DNA of 64,000 nt. It comes from Streptomyces sp. Y2F8-2. GTDB taxonomy: Bacteria > Actinomycetota > Actinomycetes > Streptomycetales > Streptomycetaceae. The position numbers and the translations under genes were made by a program. Below the pieces are notes generated by a model. It saw nothing but the letters and a program-made list of their open reading frames with translations, ran no database searches and was not told the DNA's origin. This document shows positions 34,417-42,302 of this stretch, piece by piece. The first letter of the stretch is position 1, and each line of letters opens with the position of its first letter. The DNA is taken from contig NZ_BNGS01000009.1 in assembly GCF_014905555.1 (NCBI RefSeq), forward strand, positions 1 to 64,000, in the 5' to 3' direction.

Positions 34417-34899
34417 TCGCACGCCTTCTCGCCGTACGCGACGTTGTCGGCGCGCACCACCATCGCGACCTTGCCCTTGTCGGGCGCCACGTCGACGGCC
34501 ACCACGGGGACGCCCTTGCGTTCCGCCTGGTCGAGGCCCGCCTCGATGGCGGCGCTGTCCAGCGGGGCGACGACCAGGCCCTTGACGCCCTGGTTGAGCT
34601 CGTTGTTGATGTCGGTGATCTGCTGCGAGGGGTCGCTGTTGGAGTTGACGGTCTTGAGGGCGTCGACACCCTCGGACTTCGCCATCTTGGGCACGTAGTC
34701 GTTGTACGACTGCCAGAACGGCGAGGTCAGCAGGGGCAGGATCACCCCTACCTTGCCGGTGCCGTCGCCCCCGGCCCTCGCGGCGCCGGTGTCCTTGGTG
34801 CTCGCCGCATGCGGCGAGCAGGAGCGAGGCGCCGACGGCGAGGGCCGCCGCGCCGACGACCCGGGGCCTGTTCCGCTTCGTCAGTGTTCTGCCGGGCAT
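34411..34899 (-). pseudogene. N-terminal remnant of a sugar-binding lipoprotein (frameshifted)
   Basis: From an ATG at 34899 with a GAGGAG ribosome site, the frame encodes a lipoprotein signal peptide (VGAAALAVGASLLLAAC, Cys codon at 34809-34807). One extra base or two missing bases near 34806 then shift the frame. The second frame continues with VILPLLTSPFWQSYNDYVPK, NSNSDPSQQITDINNELNQG and VVAPLDSAAIEAGLDQAERK, as in periplasmic-binding proteins of the ribose class. The sequence ends at GEKACDY (about 34420), fused to the permease remnant. The binding-protein C-terminus, the ATPase and most of the permease are absent. Confidence 0.85.
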
Positions 34900-34943
34900 C
34901 TGGCAGCTCCTCGTTGAGCGTGTTCGAGCAGATGCCCGCATAC

Positions 34944-34954
34944 TTATCAGACCA
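34944..34954. promoter_or_regulatory. Degenerate copy of a GntR/FCD-type operator before the importer remnant
   Basis: TTATCAGACCA on the plus strand (TGGTCTGATAA on the other) matches the palindrome at 35007 in one half-site. It lies 45 bases upstream of the binding-protein start, a position suitable for controlling the leftward fucose operon. Confidence 0.4.
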
Positions 34955-35006
34955 ATCCCCCGCCAGAACAGCCCTCGACGTACGTTTTCGCACCATCGGG
35001 CCGTAG

Positions 35007-35027
35007 TGGTCCGACCACCTTGGTGGT
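35007..35027. promoter_or_regulatory. Operator candidate for the divergent GntR regulator
   Basis: TGGTCCGACCA (35007-35017) is a perfect TGGT-N3-ACCA palindrome, the pattern of FadR/FCD-type GntR sites. It overlaps a second palindrome ACCACC-TT-GGTGGT (35014-35027). Both lie 36-56 bases before the regulator start, in the divergent spacer. Confidence 0.6.
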
Positions 35028-35062
35028 TAGACTGCGGCGCACCCGGTGACTGGAGAAGTGGC

Positions 35063-35764
35063 GTGGACGAGACAGCCCCGTACAAGGGCACCGTGACGCA
35101 GCGCGCCATCGAGCAGATCAAGGCGATGATCGCCGAGGGCCGGCTCGAGCCGGGCCAGCGCCTGCCGACGGAACGCGACCTCGCGGCACAGCTCGGGATC
35201 TCGCGCAGTTCGATGCGGGAGGCGATCCGCGCGCTCACGGTCCTCGGCGTGCTGGAGGCCCGGCACGGCTCGGGCATCTACGTCACCCGACTGGAGGCCG
35301 GGGACCTGTTGGAGACCTTCGGCGTGGTGGCCGATCTCTCGCGCGGGCAGCGCCTGGTGGAACTGCTGGAGGTGCGCCGGGTCCTGGAGTCGACGGCGAC
35401 GGCGCTGGCGGCCGCCCGTATCACGGACGACCAACTCGCCGAGGTGGAGAAGCACTTGGCGGCGATGAACGCGACGGACGACCCGGAGGAGATCCTCGCG
35501 CACGACCTCGCCTTCCACCGGGAGATCGCTGTCGCGGCGGGCAACGAGACGATGGCGGCGATCCTGGAGGGCCTGTCCTCACGAACGTTCCGCGCCCGTG
35601 TGTGGCGCGGCTATGAGGAAGAGGGCGCCTTCGCACGCACCCGCCGCGAGCACGCGGCGATCCACCGCGCCCTGGCCGCGCGCGACCCGGAGGCGGCCAG
35701 GGCGGCGGCCGCCGCGCACGTCGGCGAGGTGGAGGAGTGGCTGCGCAGCCAGCTGCCCTCCTGA
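35063..35764 (+). CDS. GntR-family (FCD domain) transcriptional regulator of the fucose operon
   Basis: The 233-residue protein has a GntR winged helix (KGTVTQRAIEQIKAMIAEGR, then LPTERDLAAQLGISRSSMRE and LTVLGVLEARHGSGIYV). An all-helical FCD effector domain follows, with metal/ligand His in HDLAFHREIAVAAGNETM and RREHAAIHRALAARD. The GTG at 35063 follows GGAG; sequence upstream in frame lacks similarity. It is divergent from the L-fucose operon, with two palindromes between them, so it most likely represses that operon and itself, with a fucose-pathway intermediate as the likely inducer. Confidence 0.88.
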   Translation: MDETAPYKGTVTQRAIEQIKAMIAEGRLEPGQRLPTERDLAAQLGISRSSMREAIRALTVLGVLEARHGSGIYVTRLEAGDLLETFGVVADLSRGQRLVELLEVRRVLESTATALAAARITDDQLAEVEKHLAAMNATDDPEEILAHDLAFHREIAVAAGNETMAAILEGLSSRTFRARVWRGYEEEGAFARTRREHAAIHRALAARDPEAARAAAAAHVGEVEEWLRSQLPS

Positions 35765-35788
35765 ACGGCGGCTTTCCGGCAACGCCGG

Positions 35789-36034
35789 CTACCGGCGCGG
35801 CTCCGGCGGCTCGTTGTCCAGTGCCAGATCGGTCTCGACGTCGTAGCCGACCGGGCCATGACCCACTGTGGGGTGCGCCATGTCGGCCCCCAGGTCGAAG
35901 CCGGCGTCTTCCACCGCACGCTCCAGCTCTTCCTCCTCGCGACGCCGGGCGGCGTCCCTGTGGTGCTCGTTCATCCGTTGGACAAGACCCCGGACGCCGT
36001 GGTGGTGGTCCTCGGGGGCATCGGCTTCGCTCAT
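35789..36034 (-). CDS. Small acidic hypothetical protein
   Basis: An 81-residue soluble protein, unrecognised by family. It begins MSEADAPEDHHHGVRGLVQR, has a charged helix (MNEHHRDAARRREEEELERA) and a C-terminal acidic part (GYDVETDLALDNEPPEP). The ATG at 36034 is preceded by GGGG; another Met at 36043 is possible. Codon use and GC are like neighbouring genes. It is divergent from the DUF5709 gene across 155 bases and converges on the GntR gene end. Confidence 0.6.
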   Translation of the reverse strand: MSEADAPEDHHHGVRGLVQRMNEHHRDAARRREEEELERAVEDAGFDLGADMAHPTVGHGPVGYDVETDLALDNEPPEPRR

Positions 36035-36189
36035 GGCCCCCATGCTCGGCGCGCGCACGGCGTCCCGGCAACGGCCTGCGGACGGCGAGCGGTGAACTCT
36101 GCACGCTCAGGACAGGATTGTGCAGTCCTGGGCCACTGCCCCTGCCCGGAATCTGCGAGAAAGACAGCACGCACAGGGAAGGAGCGCAC

Positions 36190-36654
36190 GTGGCCGACGC
36201 AGCGATGGGTGACGAGGTCTACCAGCCGGACGGTTCCGAGGTGCAGGACGACGCCGGACTGCTGGACGCGTCCGACACCCTGGACTACCGGGCCGGTGAC
36301 CAGGCGCTGGACGAGGGGTACTCTCCCCCGGAGCGGCCCTGGGGCGTGCTGCACACCGGCGTCACCGCGGCGGAGCGGCAGCGGGGGGAGAGTCTGGACG
36401 AGCGCCTCGCCGAGGAGGTACCGGACATCGGTGTCCTGGACGGCGACGGCATCGGGGACGCCTGGGACACGGACGGCGAGCTCGTCGACGACGAGGTCGG
36501 CGATGTGCGCGCCGGACGGCTGCTCGCGCCCGACGAGGGCAGTCACGAGAACACCGAGTCCGATCTGGTCGCTTCCGACGTCGGGCTGGACGGCGCCGGC
36601 GCGTCGGCCGAGGAGGCCGCGATGCATGTGGTCCCCGACTCCGACACCTACTGA
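36190..36654 (+). CDS. DUF5709 family protein
   Basis: The strongly acidic 154-residue protein has the sequence pattern of the actinobacterial DUF5709 family. QPDGSEVQDDAGLLDASDTL and LDEGYSPPERPWGVLHTGVT are followed by GESLDERLAEEVPDI and a Glu-rich stretch. No fold or function is established; abundance of acidic residues suggests a soluble, perhaps stress-related or hydrophilin-like role, which is only inference. The GTG at 36190 has AAGGAG eight bases upstream. It converges with the ROK gene, leaving 22 bases. Confidence 0.82.
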   Translation: MADAAMGDEVYQPDGSEVQDDAGLLDASDTLDYRAGDQALDEGYSPPERPWGVLHTGVTAAERQRGESLDERLAEEVPDIGVLDGDGIGDAWDTDGELVDDEVGDVRAGRLLAPDEGSHENTESDLVASDVGLDGAGASAEEAAMHVVPDSDTY

Positions 36655-36676
36655 CGCACGGAGGAGCCCGGGTCGC

Positions 36677-37831
36677 CTACTTGAGCGGGGCGAAGACGCG
36701 CTGGGCCGCGACCGCGGCACCGCCCCGGGCCCACTCCTCGAAGGGCAGCGGCCTGACCACGAGATCGCAGTCCGCGGCGGCGCCGAAGGCGTGATCGGCG
36801 AAGGTCTGCCGGATCTGGTCGGCGAACAGGTCGTAGGACGCCACGCCCTCACCGGAGATGATGATCCGTTCCGGGCCGATGAGGTTGGCGACCGAGGCCA
36901 GCGCCAGGCCCATGGCATGTCCGGCGCGGGCGAAGACGGCCCGGACGGCGGGGTCGCCGGCATGGGCGAGCCGGACCGCCTTCTCCATCGTCAACTCCGG
37001 GTCACCGGTGGCCTGGCGGGCCTGCTCGGTGATCGCGTGGGTGGAGGCGACCGCTTCGACGCAGCCGGTGTTGCCGCAGGTGCAGGTGCGGTCGGTGCCG
37101 CCCACCGGGAGGTGGCCGATCTCGCCCGCCACGCCGTGCGCCCCCGAGACCACGCGGCCGCCGATGGAGAGACCGGCGCCGATGCCGGCCCCGACGGTGA
37201 CCACGGCGAACGACGACAGGCCGGCGCCGGCGCCGAACCACTGCTCGGCCACGGTCAGGGCACGGACGTCGTTCTCGATGACCGTCGGAGTGCCGGTGGC
37301 CGACTCGACCAGCTGAGCCAGCGGTACCCGGCGCCAGTTCAGGAAGGGTGAGTACTGCACGGTGCCGGTCTGGCCGTCCACGTCGCCGGAAATGGCGACC
37401 CCGATGCTGTGGATCCCCTCAGACCCCGCTGCGCCTGCCGCCGCCCGCAGCCGGTCCACCAGGCGGGCGATCGCCACCACCACGGTGCCCACATCCCGCG
37501 AGCCGAGAGCGGCCCGCCGGGACGCCAGCGGCTGAGCGGTCAGGTCGGCCAGCACGCCGATGAGTTCGTCCCCGGTGACCTTCACGCCGATGAACCGGGC
37601 ACGTTCGGCCCGGACCGCGATCAGCGTCGCCGGACGGCCGTTGGCCCGCTCCACGGTGGGTCGGCCCACCTCGGCGATCCACCCGTCGTCGATCAGCGGA
37701 GTGGCCACCTTGGTGACGGCTCCCGGTGACAGCCCGGTCCGCCGCCCGACCTCGGCACGGCTCAGCGGGCCGTGCTGGAGCAGGGTCTGGAAGACCAGGG
37801 CGGCAGCGGGGGGCTGGTCGGCGAGGCTCAT
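36677..37831 (-). CDS. ROK-family transcriptional regulator
   Basis: A 384-residue repressor. An N-terminal winged helix (RAEVGRRTGLSPGAVTKVAT) is followed by a sugar-kinase-like ROK domain. Within that domain VTVGAGIGAGLSIGGRVVSG is the nucleotide/sugar-binding motif, with the ExGH block GVAGEIGHLPVGG and the zinc motif CTCGNTGC near residue 250. Such regulators release DNA on binding a sugar. It faces the GH27-ABC-GH95-GH36 operon across 366 bases containing palindromes, which makes it the prime candidate regulator of that operon. The ATG at 37831 has no strong ribosome site. Confidence 0.88.
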   Translation of the reverse strand: MSLADQPPAAALVFQTLLQHGPLSRAEVGRRTGLSPGAVTKVATPLIDDGWIAEVGRPTVERANGRPATLIAVRAERARFIGVKVTGDELIGVLADLTAQPLASRRAALGSRDVGTVVVAIARLVDRLRAAAGAAGSEGIHSIGVAISGDVDGQTGTVQYSPFLNWRRVPLAQLVESATGTPTVIENDVRALTVAEQWFGAGAGLSSFAVVTVGAGIGAGLSIGGRVVSGAHGVAGEIGHLPVGGTDRTCTCGNTGCVEAVASTHAITEQARQATGDPELTMEKAVRLAHAGDPAVRAVFARAGHAMGLALASVANLIGPERIIISGEGVASYDLFADQIRQTFADHAFGAAADCDLVVRPLPFEEWARGGAAVAAQRVFAPLK

Positions 37832-37845
37832 GGAGCGACCATACC

Positions 37846-37858
37846 TTTCCCAAGGAAA
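37846..37858. promoter_or_regulatory. Palindrome close to the ROK start codon
   Basis: TTTCC-CAA-GGAAA is a perfect inverted repeat with 5-base arms, 15 bases from the ROK ATG. A site here could mediate autoregulation. Confidence 0.4.
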
Positions 37859-37943
37859 CTAAATCAACGGGCCTGCTCATCCCGCCTGTGCACCCTCTAC
37901 GCCTACCTGAGGTGCAACGGGGCACAGCGGCCTCGGACTTCCT

Positions 37944-37958
37944 TCCGATGACATCGGA
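37944..37958. promoter_or_regulatory. 15-base palindromic operator candidate upstream of the GH27 operon
   Basis: TCCGATG-A-CATCGGA is a perfect inverted repeat with 7-base arms, 20 bases upstream of a TTGACG element. It is the most symmetric site in this spacer. Confidence 0.5.
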
Positions 37959-37977
37959 TTTCTATGAGGCAACTATG

Positions 37978-38007
37978 TTGACGCTGGAAGGAAACCGTGG
38001 CTACATT
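37978..38007 (+). promoter_or_regulatory. Candidate vegetative promoter of the glycan operon
   Basis: TTGACG (37978-37983), an 18-base spacer, then TACATT (38002-38007) fit a sigma-70-type promoter. It would give a leader of roughly 185 bases before the GH27 start. Confidence 0.4.
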
Positions 38008-38197
38008 CGCCGCACTCCTCGTCGGAGCGGCCGGGACGGATCCGCGCCGGGGAGGGGCGTGGCCACACATTCCCCGCTGGTCCTCAGTTGTTCTCCCCTC
38101 GGTGGCGCTCCGGGACGACCACCACCGAGGGAGCTCCCACCACCCTCGATCCTCAGGCGGAAGACCGCTTGCGCTCGCGCCGAGATGGAGTACATCC

Positions 38198-40270
38198 ATG
38201 GCTCGTCCAGCTCGACCCGTACGCCTCAGAACACTCACCTGTGCCACCGCGCTCGCGGTGGCCCTCGCCGCGCCCACCGCGTGGGCCACCACCCCGTCAG
38301 GTTCTTCCGGCACCCAGGCCTCCGAAACGACGACCGCCTCGGCCGTGGCCGCCAAGCCGTACATGGGCTACAGCACTTGGAGCCTCGAATCCACCAACTT
38401 CCCCGGCTACGGCGGGGAGAAGTGGCTCACCGAGTCCCATGTGCTTCAGCAGGCCGACGTCCTGGCCTCGAAGCTGAAGTCCCACGGCTACGAGTACGTC
38501 AACGTGGACGCCGGCTGGAACGTCGACAACGGCAAGAACGTCGCGGACGACTACGCCCGCCCGACCGCCGACCTGAAGAAGTTCCCGCACGGCATGAAGT
38601 ACGTCGGGGACTACCTGCACCGCAAGGGGCTGAAGTTCGGTCTCTACCTCGCGGTCGGCCTCTACATGGACTACTACAACGACGGCAGGACGCCGATCCA
38701 CAACGCGCCCGGCTGCACCACCAAGGACATCGTCTACCCGGACCTGCGCAAGACCAGCGGCTGGGACAACGTCTCCTACCAGCTGAACTTCGCCAGCCCC
38801 TGCACCACCCAGTACATCCAGTCCGTCGCCGACGAACTGGCCGGCTGGGGCGTGGACTTCCTCAAGATCGACGGAGTCGGCCCCGGTTCCTTCCAGGGCG
38901 ACGACGCGCACGACAACGTCCCCGACATCCAGGCGTGGCACACCGCGCTGCAGAACACCGGCCGCCCCATCCAGTTCGTCCTGTCCTGGTCACTCAGCCA
39001 CAACCAGGCCGACGTGTGGAAGGCCAACTCCAACGGGTGGCGGGTCGACACGGACGTCGAGTGCTACTGCGACACGCTGGTGACCTGGAACAACTCGGTC
39101 AAGCAGCGCTGGAACGACGTCGTCCAGTGGATACCCGACGCCGGTCCGGGCCACTGGAACAACCTCGACTCCCTCGACGTGGGCGTCGGCGCCATGGACG
39201 GCATCAACGATGTCGAGCGGCAGAGCTACATGACGCTGTGGGCCATCGAGTCCGCGCCGCTGTACATCGGTGACGACCTCACCAAGCTCGACTCCTACGG
39301 TCTGAAGCTGCTCACCAACGACGAGGTCATCGCGGTCGACCAGGCGGGCCACCCGGCCAAGCCGGTCAGCCAGGACACGCCCCAGCAGGTCTGGTACGCC
39401 CGCAACCCGGACGGCAGTTACACCGTGGCGCTGTTCAACCTCGGCAGCGGCTATGCGGACGTGACCGCGAACTGGAGCGACCTGGGCATCAGCGGCAAGG
39501 CCGCGGTCCGCGACCTGTGGAGCCACAAGAACCTGGGTTCGGTCGGCGGTTCCTTCACCGCCGACCTGCCGCCGCACGGCTCACGTCTGCTGCGTCTGAC
39601 CCCGAGCAGCACCGGCACCCACCCCGGCGTCCCGCTCGCCGTGCACGGCACCGCGTCCACCGCCACCAGCGTCTCGCTCGCCTGGGACGCGGTGAACTCC
39701 GGTACCGCCACGACGGGTTACGACGTCTACGCGAACGGGACGAAGGCCGCCACCGTCACCGGCACCTCCGCCACCGTGAGCGGTCTGAGCGCGGCCACCG
39801 GCTACTCCTTCACCGTGGTCGCCCACGACGCCAGGGGCCGCGTCTCCGCACCGAGCAAGGCCGTGGCCGTCACCACGCCGGCGGCCGGCGGACCGGTCTC
39901 GTACGAGGCCGAGGCACCGGGCAACACCCTCAGCGGCAACGCGAGCGTCGCGGACTGTTCCGCGTGCTCCGGAGGCAAGAAGGTCGGCAACCTCGGCTAC
40001 AGCGGATCGGTCGCCATCACCGATGTGACCGCGCCCAAGGACGGCACGTACCTGATGAAGCTCGACTACACCGACGGCTCCTCCGGCCGCACGGTCGTCG
40101 TCACCGCCGGCGGGACGTCCTTCCAGCTGCCGCTGCCCGGTACCAACGACAACAACTGGGGCCACCCGCAGTCGATCACCGTGCCGGTTCAGCTCAAGGC
40201 GGGCACGAACACGATCAGCTTCGGCAACCCCTCGGACTACGTGTCCGACCTGGACCGGATCACCCTCTGA
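38198..40270 (+). CDS. Secreted GH27-type glycoside hydrolase with FN3 and C-terminal carbohydrate-binding domain
   Basis: The 690-residue secreted enzyme has a signal peptide (CATALAVALAAPTAWA). Its GH27-like TIM barrel (about 50-420) has YEYVNVDAGWN, the nucleophile strand DFLKIDG and acid/base strand WRVDTDVECY, and the HWNNLDSLDVGVG motif. An antiparallel beta domain, one fibronectin-III domain (about 470-555) and a CBM35/6-like domain (VSYEAEAPGNTLSG to the end) follow. GH27 includes alpha-galactosidase, beta-L-arabinopyranosidase and isomalto-dextranase; this barrel departs from plain alpha-galactosidases, so the substrate is open. The ATG at 38198 has GGAG upstream. First gene of the operon, 77 bases before the permease genes. 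Confidence 0.85.
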   Translation: MARPARPVRLRTLTCATALAVALAAPTAWATTPSGSSGTQASETTTASAVAAKPYMGYSTWSLESTNFPGYGGEKWLTESHVLQQADVLASKLKSHGYEYVNVDAGWNVDNGKNVADDYARPTADLKKFPHGMKYVGDYLHRKGLKFGLYLAVGLYMDYYNDGRTPIHNAPGCTTKDIVYPDLRKTSGWDNVSYQLNFASPCTTQYIQSVADELAGWGVDFLKIDGVGPGSFQGDDAHDNVPDIQAWHTALQNTGRPIQFVLSWSLSHNQADVWKANSNGWRVDTDVECYCDTLVTWNNSVKQRWNDVVQWIPDAGPGHWNNLDSLDVGVGAMDGINDVERQSYMTLWAIESAPLYIGDDLTKLDSYGLKLLTNDEVIAVDQAGHPAKPVSQDTPQQVWYARNPDGSYTVALFNLGSGYADVTANWSDLGISGKAAVRDLWSHKNLGSVGGSFTADLPPHGSRLLRLTPSSTGTHPGVPLAVHGTASTATSVSLAWDAVNSGTATTGYDVYANGTKAATVTGTSATVSGLSAATGYSFTVVAHDARGRVSAPSKAVAVTTPAAGGPVSYEAEAPGNTLSGNASVADCSACSGGKKVGNLGYSGSVAITDVTAPKDGTYLMKLDYTDGSSGRTVVVTAGGTSFQLPLPGTNDNNWGHPQSITVPVQLKAGTNTISFGNPSDYVSDLDRITL

Positions 40271-40347
40271 TCGTGTCCTGATCACCGTCTGATCCCCGTC
40301 CTCCGTCCGTCGGCGATCCACCCGCCCGAACACGTAAGGAGAGTGCC

Positions 40348-41355
40348 GTGGTGGTCACGTCACAGGGCAACCCCACGACGCCGGTCCCACCGCCGTCCGC
40401 CGCGGTGGCCACCACGGCCACCCGACCGGGCAGGCCCCGCACGGTCCGCAAGCCGGGCCGCCACACCCCGACCAGGTCGGCGGCGGCCCGCCGCCGGGAC
40501 CTGCCGGCCGCCCTGCTGCTGATCCTCCCCGCCGTGGCCGGCTTCGCGGTCTTCTTCGCCTATCCGACCCTGCGCGGCATCTACCTCAGCTTCACCGACT
40601 TCCACGTCCTCACCCCGCCGCACTGGGTGGGACTGGCCAACTTCCGGGAGATGTCCGGTGACGACGTCTTCTGGCACTCCCTGCTCGTCACCGTCTACTT
40701 CGTCGTCCTGTCCGTGTGCTTCGGCACCTTGATCTCCCTGGTGACGGCGGTGGTGCTGCACCGGGTGGCCCGGTCGTCCGTCCTGCGCGGCGTGATCCTG
40801 CTGCCCTTCCTGATCTCCAACGTCATCGCCGCCCTGGTCTGGCAGTGGATGCTCGACCCGCAACTCGGCGTCGTCAACATCGTGCTCAGGCACCTGACCG
40901 GCCACTCGATCCTCTTCTTCGGCAGCGGGGGATGGGCGATCCCCTCACTCGCCGCGATCAGCGTCTGGAAGTGGATGGGCTACTACGCCCTGCTGATCTT
41001 CGCCGGTCTGCAGACCATCCCGCCGACCATCTACGAGGCGGGCCGGGTCGACGGCGCGAGCGAGGTGCAGATGTTCCGCCGGCTGACGGTGCCCCTGCTG
41101 CGACCGATCCTCGTCATGGTGGTCGTCCTGACCGTGATCAACTCCTTCCAGGTGTTCGACATCGTCCAGGTCACCACCAGGGGCGGCCCGGCGAACGCCT
41201 CGAACGTGCTTCAGATGTACATCTTCGACAAGGCCTTCCGGCAGTTCGACTTCGGCTACGCCGCCACCCTGTCACTGGCCCTGTTCGCCCTGCTCATCAC
41301 GGTCACCTTCACCCAGCTGCGGCTCGCCCGCGCGGGCGAGTCCGACCTGAACTGA
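40348..41355 (+). CDS. Sugar ABC transporter permease 1 (CUT1, MalF-like)
   Basis: The 335-residue inner-membrane protein has a long polar N-terminus and six membrane helices. The EAA loop, which contacts the ATPase, reads EAGRVDGASEVQMFRRLTVP. The motif FAYPTLRGIYLSFTDFHVL near the first helix is typical of MalF/LacF-like permeases. It pairs with the next gene and with the binding lipoprotein at 45778. No ATPase is encoded in the operon, so it presumably uses a shared MsiK-type ATPase from elsewhere, as is usual for Streptomyces CUT1 systems. The GTG at 40348 has AAGGAG upstream. Confidence 0.92.
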   Translation: MVVTSQGNPTTPVPPPSAAVATTATRPGRPRTVRKPGRHTPTRSAAARRRDLPAALLLILPAVAGFAVFFAYPTLRGIYLSFTDFHVLTPPHWVGLANFREMSGDDVFWHSLLVTVYFVVLSVCFGTLISLVTAVVLHRVARSSVLRGVILLPFLISNVIAALVWQWMLDPQLGVVNIVLRHLTGHSILFFGSGGWAIPSLAAISVWKWMGYYALLIFAGLQTIPPTIYEAGRVDGASEVQMFRRLTVPLLRPILVMVVVLTVINSFQVFDIVQVTTRGGPANASNVLQMYIFDKAFRQFDFGYAATLSLALFALLITVTFTQLRLARAGESDLN

Positions 41356-41366
41356 AGGAGGCCGAC

Positions 41367-42302
41367 GTGGCTGTCACCCTCGCACCCGGCCGGACGGCCG
41401 TCCCGCGCCGGCCCCGCCAGGACACCCGCAGGTTCTCACCCGGCAGGATCGCGGCCTGGATCTACCTCGGCATCATCGTCGTGGCCACCCTCTTCCCGTT
41501 CTACTGGATCCTGCGCACCGCCCTGTCGAACAACTACAAGCTGGCCACCAACCCCTCCTCGCCGTTGCCGGTCGGCTTCACCTGGGGCGCGTTCGAGCGG
41601 GCCCTCGGCATCGCCTCCACCGCCGAGGCGCAGGCCCAGGGCGGCTCCGGAGCCTCCCTCGACATCGCGCTGTACCTGCGCAACTCGCTGATCTACGCGT
41701 CCGTGCAGACGGCGCTGATCGTGCTGTTCTCCGCGTGCGCCGCCTACGCCTTCTCCCGACTGCACTGGCGCGGCCGCGACCTGGTGTTCAACGTCCTGAT
41801 CAGCGCCCTGATGGTCCCCGGGGTGTTCACGCTGCTGCCCAACTTCGTCCTGGTGAAGGACCTCGGCCTCACCAACACCTTCGCCGGGCTGATCCTGCCC
41901 GGTGGCCTCTTCCAGGCGTTCACGCTGTTCTTCCTGCGGCAGTTCATGCTGGGGCTGAGCAGCGAGGTCGAGGAGGCCGCCATCATCGACGGCGCCGGAC
42001 CGCTGCGGATCTTCCTGCGGATCATCCTGCCGATGTCGTCCGCACCGCTCGCCACCGTGTCGCTGCTGATGTTCGTCAACGCCTGGAACGACTACTTCTG
42101 GCCGCTGCTGATCACCAACGGGCAGAACGTGCAGCCGCTGACCCTCGCGCTGGGGGTCTTCAAGCAGTCCTCGCCGCAGGCCGCACCGGACTGGGCGGGA
42201 CTGATGGCCGCCGCGCTCATCGCGGCGCTGCCGATGCTGCTGCTCTTCATCGCCTTCGGCAAGCGCGTCGTCAACTCCATCGGCTTCTCCGGCCTGAAAT
42301 GA
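41367..42302 (+). CDS. Sugar ABC transporter permease 2 (CUT1, MalG-like)
   Basis: The 311-residue second permease has six helices, with the EAA loop EEAAIIDGAGPLRIFLRIIL and MalG-like features such as NYKLATNPSSPLPVGFTWGA and FSRLHWRGRDL. An insertion-like Ala/Gln/Gly stretch (STAEAQAQGGSGAS) sits in the first large outer loop. The GTG start at 41367 has an AAGGAGG ribosome site. Its stop overlaps the GH95 start (ATGA), so transport and hydrolysis are translationally linked. Confidence 0.92.
   Translation: MAVTLAPGRTAVPRRPRQDTRRFSPGRIAAWIYLGIIVVATLFPFYWILRTALSNNYKLATNPSSPLPVGFTWGAFERALGIASTAEAQAQGGSGASLDIALYLRNSLIYASVQTALIVLFSACAAYAFSRLHWRGRDLVFNVLISALMVPGVFTLLPNFVLVKDLGLTNTFAGLILPGGLFQAFTLFFLRQFMLGLSSEVEEAAIIDGAGPLRIFLRIILPMSSAPLATVSLLMFVNAWNDYFWPLLITNGQNVQPLTLALGVFKQSSPQAAPDWAGLMAAALIAALPMLLLFIAFGKRVVNSIGFSGLK

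Larger units (their letters stand above)
37832..38197. other. 366-base regulatory region between ROK gene and GH27 operon
   Basis: This divergent spacer holds two palindromes (37846-37858 and 37944-37958) and a promoter-like pair (37978-38007). The remaining 190 bases before the GH27 start are a long leader; in-frame sequence upstream of the signal peptide is Arg/Pro/Ser-rich and was judged non-coding. Confidence 0.6.

Noticed and set aside
41735..42298. An N-terminal extension of the GH95 frame by 188 codons
   Set aside because: The extension overlaps the upstream permease in another frame and is Arg-rich. GH95 homology begins right after the ATG at 42299, which overlaps the permease stop.
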